A stretch of DNA of 64,000 nucleotides. Source: Cylicocyclus nassatus. Lineage: Eukaryota; Nematoda; Chromadorea; Rhabditida; Strongylidae. The notes below the pieces were generated by a model. It was not told where the DNA came from and ran no database searches. It saw only the letters and a list, made by a program, of their open reading frames with translations. The stretch is taken from contig CATQJL010000305.1 in assembly GCA_958299035.1 (NCBI GenBank), positions 31,075,733 to 31,139,732 of the forward strand. Reading direction: 5' to 3'. A program made the position numbers and the translations under genes. Shown piece after piece: positions 49,271 through 59,474 of this stretch (its first letter is position 1; each line of letters opens with the position of its first letter).

Positions 49271-49370
49271 ATGGACATGTATGGACATGCATAAACATGT
49301 CGCTACATGTCCGTACATGTAGCGACATGTCCATACATGTCGCTACATGTCGCTACATGTGTGGACATCA
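49271..49370. repeat. 10-bp minisatellite NNNNACATGT
   Basis: Ten consecutive 10-bp units, eight of them ending exactly in ACATGT. The variable four bases are drawn mainly from CGCT, AGCG, CCAT, CCGT and ATGG. The opposite arm of the fold-back has only four matching units (52671-52710), so copy number differs between the arms. Confidence 0.9.
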
Positions 49371-50321
49371 CAGTCGCGTGGCCATATCTCGCTTCAGAGT
49401 GGAAGAATTCTGAATCCAAAGCCACCATTCGATTCAGCTCGGGCGGAGAATCTTCCGATATAATGGAAGTGGGGGTACGATGTCTTCGATATTCCGTTTC
49501 CCCTTTTTTCAAATTCTTCTGCGGAGGTCCCTTGGCGAATATGTGAAACAGCGCCTATCCAACATAGAAGACTTTGCTAAGTACTATTCGATAATACTGT
49601 TCTTGTAGATTATTGTGCGCTAAAAAATAGGCTCAGACTTCTTTCCAAAGAGATAGAAGCGTTGGTGAGTTTTGAAAAAATCACGCGTTTTTAAATTCTA
49701 CTCGCCATAACTTCCTTCGGAATAAGTATATTTTGAATCCGAAAACAGCGCCTTGCTCAGCTCATCAAGGCGAATCCTTTTGTATACAGCATGTCCTTGA
49801 TATTTCGATTTCAGTATTCTTGAATCTTTCTGCGGACGTTTTTTCTCGAAGATGTAAAGCAGTGAGCGTTGTCCCGAGTAGATTCCAGCAGGAAACTTTT
49901 GATAGTACTTTTTCTGTAGATTATGATGCGCTAAACAGTAGCCGCGATTTTCTTTTCAAGGGAAATAGATGGCCTGGTGAATTGTGGGAAAATCTTGTCG
50001 TCCCAAATTTTACTCGCCGTAGCCATAGAATATGATGCTCTCTTGCTAAGCAGATGTGATTATCGTAATCAGCAGGTCGGATAACCTCTATGAGCAAGTT
50101 TTCCGATATATTCGGGTTATTTCATTTTTTCTAGTTTTACGCTCCCGGAAGCTCGCCGATGGATTTTGGTCAAAATGTTGATGCTCTTGAATTGTAAGGA
50201 AACTTCGCTTATAGAGGTTTTCGAACACGTTTACGAAAATCCTAGTCTGAGGATTATAGGGCCTTTTTTGGAGAGATACGGTGAGGTGACTGTAACTGCA
50301 TCACGAAAGTGCGTAGCTTTG

Positions 50322-51097
50322 GTTGCCTATGGATGTTATCTGATGTTACGGTTATGTGTTCTCAGACTGCAAGCTCCTTCAGGGCTAAGTTGATGAGAGC
50401 TGGCATACAGCTTGCATCCCTAAGCTTTTTGGAATGATCTTAATTTTGTCGTTTTTCAGTTACCAGTTCTCTTCTTGGCTTGATGGCTATTGGTATACTA
50501 GCATGACGGTTTTCGGTCCGCACGGTCATTTTTCGGAGCCGAGTCCTGGTGTTCTTCAGTTGCAGCTTGATTCTGTAGCCTGGTTTCATTTATTTGATGT
50601 TACTAACCATAAGCATCATTAATTAACAACTGAACCAGCCCGGCTCATTCGTCAGAAGCTTTATCACACCTTATTGTCCTAACCAAGCCTAGTTTCCCAT
50701 CTAGGGCACTCCAGATTGTGTACGCCTAATGAAGTGCCTTCTGGAGTAGTTGGCAGATGTTTACTCTGCCACTCTCAATCTGAATCTTGCTTCCTCTAAA
50801 ATTAATCTTTAATGGGGTCGGTCAGCTAGCCTTACCGGCGGGCTCGTTGACACCCAAAAACGGGGCATCTTTGATTTTAGAGTATGCAAGATTCATGTGA
50901 TTGTTTTTGATCAAGTTACTTTCGTTCAACTTTACAAGCTGGGTCTAGAGCTTCGAGTTCTGTTTCATTCCGTATTCTCTTTTATCTTCTCTTGCGGCTG
51001 AGAACTGGCTGGTCTCACTGTTTGCTTGGATCTTCTTTTATTTCTTTTCTCTGGTGCACCTCGAGTGTATTTATAAAATAAAATAAAAAATAAAATG
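50322..51097 (+). mobile_element. Non-LTR-like insertion with A/T-rich tail
   Basis: Present in the left arm of the fold-back and absent from the right arm. It is flanked by a 7-bp near-duplication (AGCTTTG at 50315-50321 and AACTTTG at 51098-51104). The intact arm reads GCGTAACTTTGCCCGC, which fixes the insertion site. It ends with an AAATAAAATAAAAAATAAAA-type tail, as in LINE- or SINE-derived copies. The internal frame 50434-50622 has no recognised domain. The family is unknown. Confidence 0.7.
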
Positions 51098-52999
51098 AAC
51101 TTTGCCCGCACTTCTCGCGTATCTGTCAGAAACTTGACTGCTTGCTTTTAGTTAAAGTTACTAGGAACTGTGCTATCGAATGGTGCATGACTCAGGCTCC
51201 AGTCCGTAAAATTTGCCGAGTTACGTGCCTACCGAACACGTCCCCATGAATTTTGCCCGAAATGTAAAGATCGCATATTTCGTCGGAATTCCACCGGTGA
51301 GTGTTTTTATGACGCTCGTTGGATATTATGTTCGCTTCGTCCAACGACTCCCACTGTATTGAATATGGTGCTTGCGCGTGCTTCAGCTGCTCAATTGAAT
51401 ATCAAAGCTATTTCTGGCTAGAGCTCAAAGCACCAAATCTAACACAGTAAGATCCATTAAGAATGTGAAAAGAATTGATCAGCGTGTTGTACAAGAGCTC
51501 ACGGAGGATTTTCGACGAAATATGTGATCTTTACATTTTGGGCAAAATTCATGAGGACGTGTTCGGTACGCACGTAACTCGGCAAATTTTACAGACTGGA
51601 GCCTGAGTCATGCACCATTCGATAGCACAATTCCTATTTACTTACACTTAGAAAAGCAAGCAGGCAAGTTTTCTGACAAATAAGCGAGAAGTGCGGGCAA
51701 AGTTACGCACTTTCGTGATGCAGTTACAGTCACCTCACCGTTGATGCAGTTACAGTCACCTCACCGTATCTCTCCAAAAAACCCTGTAATCCTCAGACTA
51801 GGATTTTCGTAAACGTGTTCGAAAACCTCTATAAGCGAAGTTTCCTTACAATTCAAGAGCATCAACATTTTGACCAAAATCCATCGGCGAGCTTCCGGGA
51901 GCGTAAAACGAGAATAAATGAAATAACCCGAATATATCGGAAAACTTGCTCATAGAGGTTATCCGACCTGCTGATTTCGAAACTCACATCTGCTTAGCAA
52001 GATAGCTTCGTATCCTGGGGCTATGACAAGCAGAATTTGGGACGACAAGATTTTCCACAATTCAACAGCCGTTCTATTTCCTTTGAAAAGAAATCTGCGG
52101 CTACGATTTAGCACATCAAAATCTACAGAAGATGTAATATCGAAAGATCCTTGCTGGAATATACTCGGGACAATGCTCGCTGCTTTACACCTTCGCGAAA
52201 AACGTCCTCAGAAAGATTCAAGAATACTGAAATCGAAATATCAAGGACATGCTATATACAAAAGGATTCGCCTTGATGAGCACTATTTTCGGATTCAAAA
52301 TATACTTATTCCAAAGGAAGTTATGGCGAGTAGAATTTAAAAACGCGTGATTTTTTCAAAATTCACCAACGCTTCTATTTCCTTTGAAAAGAAGTCTGAG
52401 CCTACTTTTTAGCGCATAATAATCTACAAGAACAGTATTATCGAATAGTACTTAGCAAAGTCTTCTATGTTGGATAGGCGCTGTTTCACATATTCGCCAA
52501 GGGACCTCCGCAGAAGAATTTGTAAAAAGGGGAAACGGAATATCGAAGACATCGTACCCCCACTTCCATTATATCGGAAGATTCTCCGCCCGAGCTGAAT
52601 CGAATGGTGGCTTTGGATTCAGAATTCTTCCACTCTGAAGCGAGATATGGCCAGCGACTGTGATGTCCACACATGTAGCGACATGTAGCAACATGTCCAT
52701 ACATGTCCATAAATTCGCGTCTCTTTTTCAAAAAATGTGAGCGGTATTAAACATCTACTGTGGTCCTTACATGCAATGGCAGGATTGGTAAATAGAACAC
52801 TGGCTGCATTCGCAGCTTATATTATAATCAAGTAATGCCACTAAGCGCGTCTCGGGAAGGGAAATATAGAGGCAAAACTCGGCTAAAAAGTAAGGATAAT
52901 AGTTCGAAATTTTTTCAAAGAAAGGAACTCATTAATGTATTCTATATGTGATTCAATGAGATAAATCGATACATGAACTAATAGATAGTTTAAGAATGA

Positions 53000-55900
53000 T
53001 CATGACGATGATACTTTAGACATCATACTTCCCGTTGGGTTCTTCAATGACGTTGTAGCGGACGCGGAACCAGATGAACCCAGTAGTCCACCAAAGTTAT
53101 TTCCCTAAAAGTTGGAATCTTGTATCAAAAAAGCGACACTAAGTAGTAAAGATATTCAAACCCCTTTTGCGCTAGGAGCCAAATAAGCATTTGACGTGGT
53201 TCTCTTCACTCCATTCAACCAATATGTGTTGCACATTCCTTTGCCCTGAAAAATTTGATACTACAGCACTTGCGGAGACAAGCTTAGAAGGTGAAGGTCA
53301 AATTGCTGTTTATTAGATGGATTTCAAAATGTAAAGAAGCATGATTTTCGGGATTTTTTTATGGATTTTGGATCTATAATCTGTTTAAAAACAGTATCCA
53401 GGTTATATATACCTTGATTGGAATTTCGCCTCGGAGCTCCGTCTCATATTCTGGGTATTCCTTCATCAAAAGCGTGTTGGCTGCTTCACTGATTTGCGTT
53501 CTACCAGGTGCTCCGTTACTTCCCATTCTTGAGGACATGTTCACCTGAATAAAATCAATCAATTTTGTGATATCTCGCGAGTTACCTGAGAGTCATCGTT
53601 TCAATAAAAATTTAAATTTTGTATTTTTTTGCTGAGTGAATTTTTAAATTTTTGCAGCCACAGATTACTTTGTTTATCATAGAGGTGATAAAAAATAAAA
53701 AATTGTTTTTCTGAGCTTGCTAAAGATTGCTGGAAACTTACCGCATCTCCAAACAAGCAGTATCGTGGAGCATTCATTCCGACTACAGCAGCGGCAACAG
53801 GCCCTAAAACACCTTCATATGAAAACTTCTGTAGAGAAATCCTGGTTTTCCCGTGGTACTTTTTTGCTAAACACTGTCAAATAAGTTTTACTTACTATTT
53901 TTACCATATTTCATCTCTCTCAAAGCCATGAATACGAGGAGAGTTTAGCTTGAAATTCGAAATTTTTGAATGTTTTACCTGTGTGGAATCCTAGGCGACA
54001 TACTACTCTTTTTCCTGGCTGGTGAGGAATTTCAAATTCGGTGAGGAACTGAAAGCGTCAAAATTACCATTCCCAATTTTGGAGCGGTAAAGCAAACCTT
54101 GTGAATATCAAGAGCGATGCTGGCGATTTCGTTGATGTGACGGTGCCCATTTTCTTCTGGTACTCCAGACACAACCATGTACGCGTCACCGATCGTTTCC
54201 ACCTAAAACACATAGATTTTCATCAGCGACAATTAGCCCTCAATATTGGTAGAAGCAATGTCTTGGTAAATGTGGCTGCCTGAGTCATTAGGGGGAGATT
54301 AATTGATTCAACTAAGTCGGTAGCAAAGCGGCAGCTCTTATAATTTATTCTTGGTTGAGAAAATTCAAGCAGAATTCCATCCAGACCGTTACCTTTTCGA
54401 GCAGACCCAGCAAAAGGAGCGCGGTGGAAAGTACGGTGTAAGCTCTAAGCAGGACTATTGAGATTAGAAGCGAATTTTTCGCCCAGGAATGAGTCACATA
54501 AGCTGCCGCTTGGGCAAACGTTTAGTTGAGGACCCTAATCAATTTCTACAGGGAAATCAAGAATCTGAAACTTTTGTAAGTTATCCTTAGCATAATTACT
54601 ACCTAGGATCAGTCAAAAAGCGTTTTGACACCGTACATCCAAACCCAGATCGGTGAGATTTGGAGAAACCAACGGGGCCCCACAAAAGGCCCTACAGTCG
54701 CAAAAGGTGCATTCCACGGCGATATAATCGCATCGAAGATGGGTGCATAGATGCTTGGTTCCACGCCCATCAGAGTCGGTGACCTAAAGGCGAGTACCCG
54801 AAATTAGACTCAATGGTCGTAAAGATGTCGAAGTTTTGCTTCTCATTTCGTATTTCATGCCCATCGCTCCTGGACCACCCACGTTGATGGGCGTGGCAAC
54901 CCCAACAGCATCCAACTTCTGGAGTGATTTTCTCGCTTCGTAATATAAATTTTGCAGCCGGACTTGCGCAAAACTTAGTTAAACCCCGTTATTATGAAAA
55001 TAATCATTGCGCATCCTCTAGCCTTGTTATTTTACCTCAATCATGCCCTGTAGGTTTTACTACCACAAACCTTGTAAGCATCGCGACGTGCAATAAATTG
55101 ATCAAAACCATCGAAAACTCCGTTGAGTACATTGACAACTTGTAGCGGAGTTGCATTTTTACACATATCGCTGAATTCTACGATATCACTGGAAATACAA
55201 ATTTGGTAAGAGAAATCTTTGAAAAAAAAACAGACAACAAACCTGAAGAGCACAGTGGCTGAGGTAAATGACTTCGGAGGTACTGGCCGTCCAAACTTGA
55301 GCTCTTTAGCCACATAACTAAATTCTCGTGCTTTTTTGGAGTAAATTTTTTCGCCCTTGTAAACATACGCTGGGAGAAGTTGACTAAGAAGCTTGTCCGC
55401 CCTGATGTTCGCTTCTTCCAGCATACCCGTTCTTTCTTGTACAAGCTTTTCCAGGTTATTTGCATACTGTAATAAAGTGTGAGGTTCTCTGAAAGTGTGT
55501 AATCACACTTAACTAACCTGCTCCATCATACGCATCATCTGGTCGACTAGACTTCCTTTTCTGTAACATCGTAACAAATTTTTATGGTCACATTCAAATA
55601 TAAGTGAGGGGAGGGAAAAGAATAAAAACAGATTTGGTTGTGCCTCTTTTCAATAAAGATGTGAATTGTAAGTTCGTTCATTGCGCTGTAGTTAAACTTT
55701 CCACTAGCTTATCTTTTCATTGAGGGACCCCTTTCTCAACAATACATCGTGCACTTTCCAAAGTAAATCACAATCATGATTTTCACTTGCAGCATTTGAA
55801 CAAAAATTCCCAGTTTTATTCTAAACTAGCTTATCAAGATATACATTTTCAAAAAAGTGGAAAAGCCTTCCAAAAATCAATGGACTGACGTCATACCCCT

Positions 55901-58900
55901 TTACTGGGATTTTCTGCTACACTCCCCCCCCCCCCCCAAATTTTTCGGGGCCGCCCTGATACTTTGATATTTTAGTGAAGCAGTGACTTACACTTTCAGA
56001 TAAGTTTCAACGTTGAGCTTTATTCTTCTTAGAGTAGGCCTCATTTCCGGTGTTTTGTTCCAGCAGTCGCTTATGAGATTGCTCAGATCCATATTCAAGA
56101 CCTAAATAAGTTTGAAATGGAAAATCAAATTCTGCCCGCAATACTTAGGTCATTGAAAACTCGGACCTTATTGTCTTGAATTGACGGTTTTGTAATCTTT
56201 GAGCCATTCTTGATGTTCTCAACTAGCACTGAAATGGAGAGAAAATCACTTCCAGCTATTCGCGTTTGTTTGGAGTCAATTTCCTTAGTGCTTACCACTT
56301 ATATCAGTGCCGTCGGGGAAGGGTAAAGCTCTAAAAATGATTTCGTACATAATTACGCCAAGTCCGTAAATGTCGCCAAGCTGTCGACGTCCCTGCAAAA
56401 ATATTTTACACTACGAGTTGCGTTTCGCCATAAATTCGAAAGCTGAGAAAATCTTCTCAAAAGCGGACGCAGTGTCAATTGAAGCAATCACCGCTTCCTT
56501 CTGTGTAAATTTTGTATAACCAACCAATTTACTGGATTTTATAGCCGCGATGCCAAGATGTTTGAAAAAAACTAATATAACCTGTGTCTGTTTTGACCAG
56601 TCCTGATCCATTCGACGACCTCGATTCTTCTCTCGATTTTTCAACAGTTCAGGAGCTTCATAAAGTGCGCCTGAATAAGTAATTTATGGCTTGCATAAGT
56701 TTATAAATTGTGAGGACAAATTTTGTTTAGCCCACGTTTACGGGTACCATTTTTGCGAATATTTCTTATCAAATAATTTATGAATTAGCTTGCTTAAAGT
56801 AAAGGGTTCTTAAGATAATTTCTCGAAAATGCTTGTCAGAGAAGGAGTTTCCAAAATTTGGGAAGCGGAACTAGCTTTACATCTGCTCCTTTGACGGCAC
56901 CGTCTACGATATTTGAACGTGATGAGATTTTGATGTTATACGATGGAGGGGCCCCCTTGCTGCAGTCAACCAAGTCTCGCTGCAAGAAGTGACTTATAAG
57001 ACCTCGGGCAGGGTTCACGCGATTTGATCGTCGGGATTCAATCGCTACAAGAGAAGTGCTACAAGTTCATTGCATGCCGATCTTCTTGTGTTTCGGTTGT
57101 GATAGTTATCACGATTAGTCATGTTGTAAAACTATCTTAGGCCCCGGACAGAGTTCACGCGATTTGATCGTCGCGACTCAATCGCCGACATTTCCATTCA
57201 TTTTCATTTCACATTCAAAAATTTCAGGCTGGAAAAGTATCACAACCGAAATGCAATTTGATCGGCATGAAATGATGTTGTAACAGTTGTCTCGTCGCGA
57301 TTCAGTCCCGACGATCAAATCGCGTGAAATCTGTCCGGGGCCTTATAGAGTCACAAGAAGATCGGCATGCAATGAACTCGCAAACTTGTCTTTAGCGATT
57401 GAATCGCGACGACCAAATACGTGAGCTCTGTCCGAGGCCTAAAGCAATATACCCTATTTTGCGGTTTATAAGCCGCATCTTATATAAGCCGCACCCGCCG
57501 CAGCGAACAATGGCGCGAAAGAGCCTTCGAAAAGAAAGTTTTGATCTAACAAACTGAAAACTCACTACATTTTGCGACTGCTTTTCATTGCGCATGTTCA
57601 CGTTTTCAGATATTTCTTTATTCTTTCCAGAGATTCGGACGATTTTGGGGTGTCTGGGTTGTGTTTTTTCCTCAGGGATACAATGGAGTTGACCGTGCTC
57701 TCTTTGGCAGGCGCTATACTCCTCGAGGATCGATATGCATCAAATACGTGTAAAACCGGCGGATTTGTCGCCGATATTGGCGATCGCCAGTCGCCAGTGT
57801 TGGCGACTACACATTAAATGTGTATTGTGGACGTGTGGTAACTTGTTAGCGATCGATACGCATAGAAGACGCAGTCGCCAGTATTGGCGACTGGCGATCG
57901 CCCGTCGCCATCCTATACAGTCTGCCCCATCGCGATCAGGCCGAACCCTCGGCTGAATTTGCGCGCTCGCAGCACTGGGGGTTTGCGCTGCATACGCGCG
58001 CTGTCGCAGAGAGCGAAGAGATTGAGGAGAGAGCAGACTAGCTAGACGCAGGAGTGGCGCGAAACCCTTGCGACGCGCACTCCCGCCAAGCCAATTTTGG
58101 CCTGGTTAGGATTGGGGCAAACTGTACTACTCGAGGAGTATAGCGCCTGCCTTTTGTTTTTAAAGATGTTACTGAGGTTAAAGCTGCTGCTACTTTATTC
58201 GGTTTTAATGATTGTTGATGATGATGTTGATGTTTCAATGGTGCTTTCAATGCTTCTACAAGAAAGAGCGAAAGCAGTAAGTTACAATCAGACTACTATT
58301 TAAAATAGGTGGTAGTTGGCTGCTTGCGCGGCTTCGCATATCGCGCCCATCATCTCGCATCAGCCCGCGCGCGACGAAAATAATTGCGGCTTATACGCCG
58401 GAAAATAGGGTAATCGCTCCAGAAGATACAAGGGCTACGGCTCCGCCCATCAATGTGGGTGGTCTAAAGATAAAAACTCGAATTTAATGTGGAAAAAAGA
58501 AGGTTGCAAATTTGGCTATCATGATAAAAGGCGGTTCTAAGACAATTTCGGGTACATTAAAGCCCAAGTTTGGACCTATTATCTACTGACCACCCAAAGT
58601 AATGGGCGGAGCCACCTTTGCCGCTTCTACATTCTGAAACGGTTTTCTCGCGTTGGATTTCGTATTTTGCAGCGAGACTTGAGCGATTGCTTAGTTAGGG
58701 GCCCCGCTATTAAGCAGCTTCAAAACCTTTTGAACCCTAAATTTGGGTGCTGGGTACCTTCAACATAAATTTCTGCTGAACTTCCACACCTTCCTTCTTT
58801 CTCCGCGACCTTTACTAGTAAGACTGATTGATAGGTTAGCAGCCCGTCTACTTGATTACGAGTTTGTTTCACAGTATTCCCCATTTGCTCTACCGTAATC

Positions 58901-59474
58901 CCTCTCCAAGTACTAAAGTTTCAGTGGTCCTCATTGTCAAACATACAACAATCATTCGACCCACTGGTTGCTTGAGTGGCTTGAGTCTTATCGTCATCTC
59001 CTTTCAGTGCATCCACGGATATCGCTTGTTCATTCTCCCAGCGCTCTACAGCGTCCGCAATTCCTAGAAAAAATGATATTGAAAAAATCACACATTCATA
59101 CAGAAGACCTACCATAATCAGTCAGCTTGATCATCCAACTTCGGTCAATCAAGCAGGACCACGTTGATAAAGCTCCATGATAGCCAATGGAAGCGTGAAG
59201 ATACTCAAGGCCGTTCAAAATATCACGAATAAATGCTCCATGGAATTTTTGATCCAGAGCAATGTTATCGTTGTAAATGATATCCTGCAGCGATCCTCTA
59301 AAAATTATTCTTTTGTTTAAACCCCTAACCTTTTCTGACTTCAATAGTGAAGGACTTTCTTTGAAAAGCCTCAGCTCACCTTGAACAAAATTTCCAAACT
59401 ATGAGTACTTCCTCTTTTTCGTTGAAGCAGATGCCCAAGAATGGGTTAGTATTGTCGTGTACAGCTTGCTTCAT
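53000..59474 (-). CDS. Receptor-type guanylyl cyclase (intracellular part)
   Basis: Sixteen exons in phase: 59380-59474, 59113-59297, 58965-59063, 56582-56670, 56296-56392, 56167-56228, 55992-56101, 55518-55560, 55243-55466, 55071-55188, 54098-54202, 53979-54048, 53742-53803, 53413-53544, 53162-53245, 53000-53104, giving 559 residues. Pseudokinase domain: [23 protein letters not shown] in place of the HRD loop, DYG in place of DFG, APELL and [14 protein letters not shown] coiled-coil linker ([14 protein letters not shown]) follows. The cyclase core keeps both metal aspartates ([24 protein letters not shown]), the guanine-specifying Glu and Cys ([17 protein letters not shown]) and the Asn/Arg of VNMSSRMGS, so it should convert GTP to cGMP. 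Nematode homologues act in sensory neurons. A 17-residue insert lies before the core. Exons for the receptor, membrane segment and kinase N-lobe were not found. They may lie beyond the window or be lost. Confidence 0.92.
54530..54990. repeat. Repeat in a cyclase intron, shared with 58430-58730
   Basis: Both stretches contain a TTTTCTCGC(G)TT/CTTCG box, a TTTTGCAGC(C/G) string, a CTTAGTTA string and CATCAATGTGGG/CACGTTGATGGGCGTGG-type boxes. Edges are not resolved. It lies between cyclase exons 55071-55188 and 54098-54202. No coding content is seen. Confidence 0.4.
57000..57439. mobile_element. Diverged GGCC-family element hosting a younger copy
   Basis: The left CCTCGGGCAGGGTTCACGCG is mirrored by the right end GAGCTCTGTCCGAGGCC, a diverged member of the GGCCCCGGACAG family. 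The copy at 57140-57342 is inserted in it. It lies in the 2.3-kb cyclase intron. Confidence 0.7.
57140..57342. mobile_element. PIF/Harbinger-like MITE, second copy (203 bp)
   Basis: Ends GGCCCCGGACAGAGTTCACG and the complement, flanked by TTA at 57137-57139 and 57343-57345. It is the same length as 9829-10031, and much of the interior matches once one copy is inverted. Confidence 0.88.
57452..58410. mobile_element. CCCTATTTTGCGG-family element (959 bp)
   Basis: Ends CCCTATTTTGCGGTTTATAA and the complement TTATACGCCGGAAAATAGGG, with TA on both sides. It lies in the 2.3-kb intron of the cyclase gene. A further palindromic unit is nested inside (57706-58151). No transposase is visible. Confidence 0.8.
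57706..58151. repeat. Nested inverted repeat
   Basis: GGCAGGCGCTATACTCCTCG (57706-57725) is mirrored at 58132-58151. The space between holds repeated TCGCCAGT(A/G)TTGGCGACT palindromes and a CCAATTTTGGCCTG string also present near 38140. This is probably an independent element inserted in 57452-58410. Confidence 0.6.

Larger units (their letters stand above)
49232..52748. mobile_element. 3.5-kb fold-back element
   Basis: The outer ends AATACCGC and GCGGTATT begin two very long inverted arms: 49232-50321 plus 51098 to about 51295 on the left, against about 51500-52748 on the right. Matching landmarks include GAAAAAGAGACGCGAAT, CTTAGCAAAGTCTTC, AACGCGTGATTTTT, GATGCTCTTGAATTGTAAGG and GTGTTCGGTA. 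The loop is about 200 bp. A 776-bp retroelement-like sequence is inserted in the left arm (50322-51097). No transposase is evident. Open frames (49307-49546, 49733-50035, 52023-52340, 52486-52731) are arm sequences read in either direction. Confidence 0.85.

Noticed and set aside
49271..49370. CRISPR-like array
   Set aside because: The 10-bp unit with 4-base spacers is far too short, the genome is eukaryotic, and the array lies inside an inverted-repeat element.
49733..50035. 100-codon frame in the fold-back arm
   Set aside because: The mirror arm (52023-52340) reads an equally long frame on the opposite sense. Both are by-products of the repeat, and no domain is recognisable.
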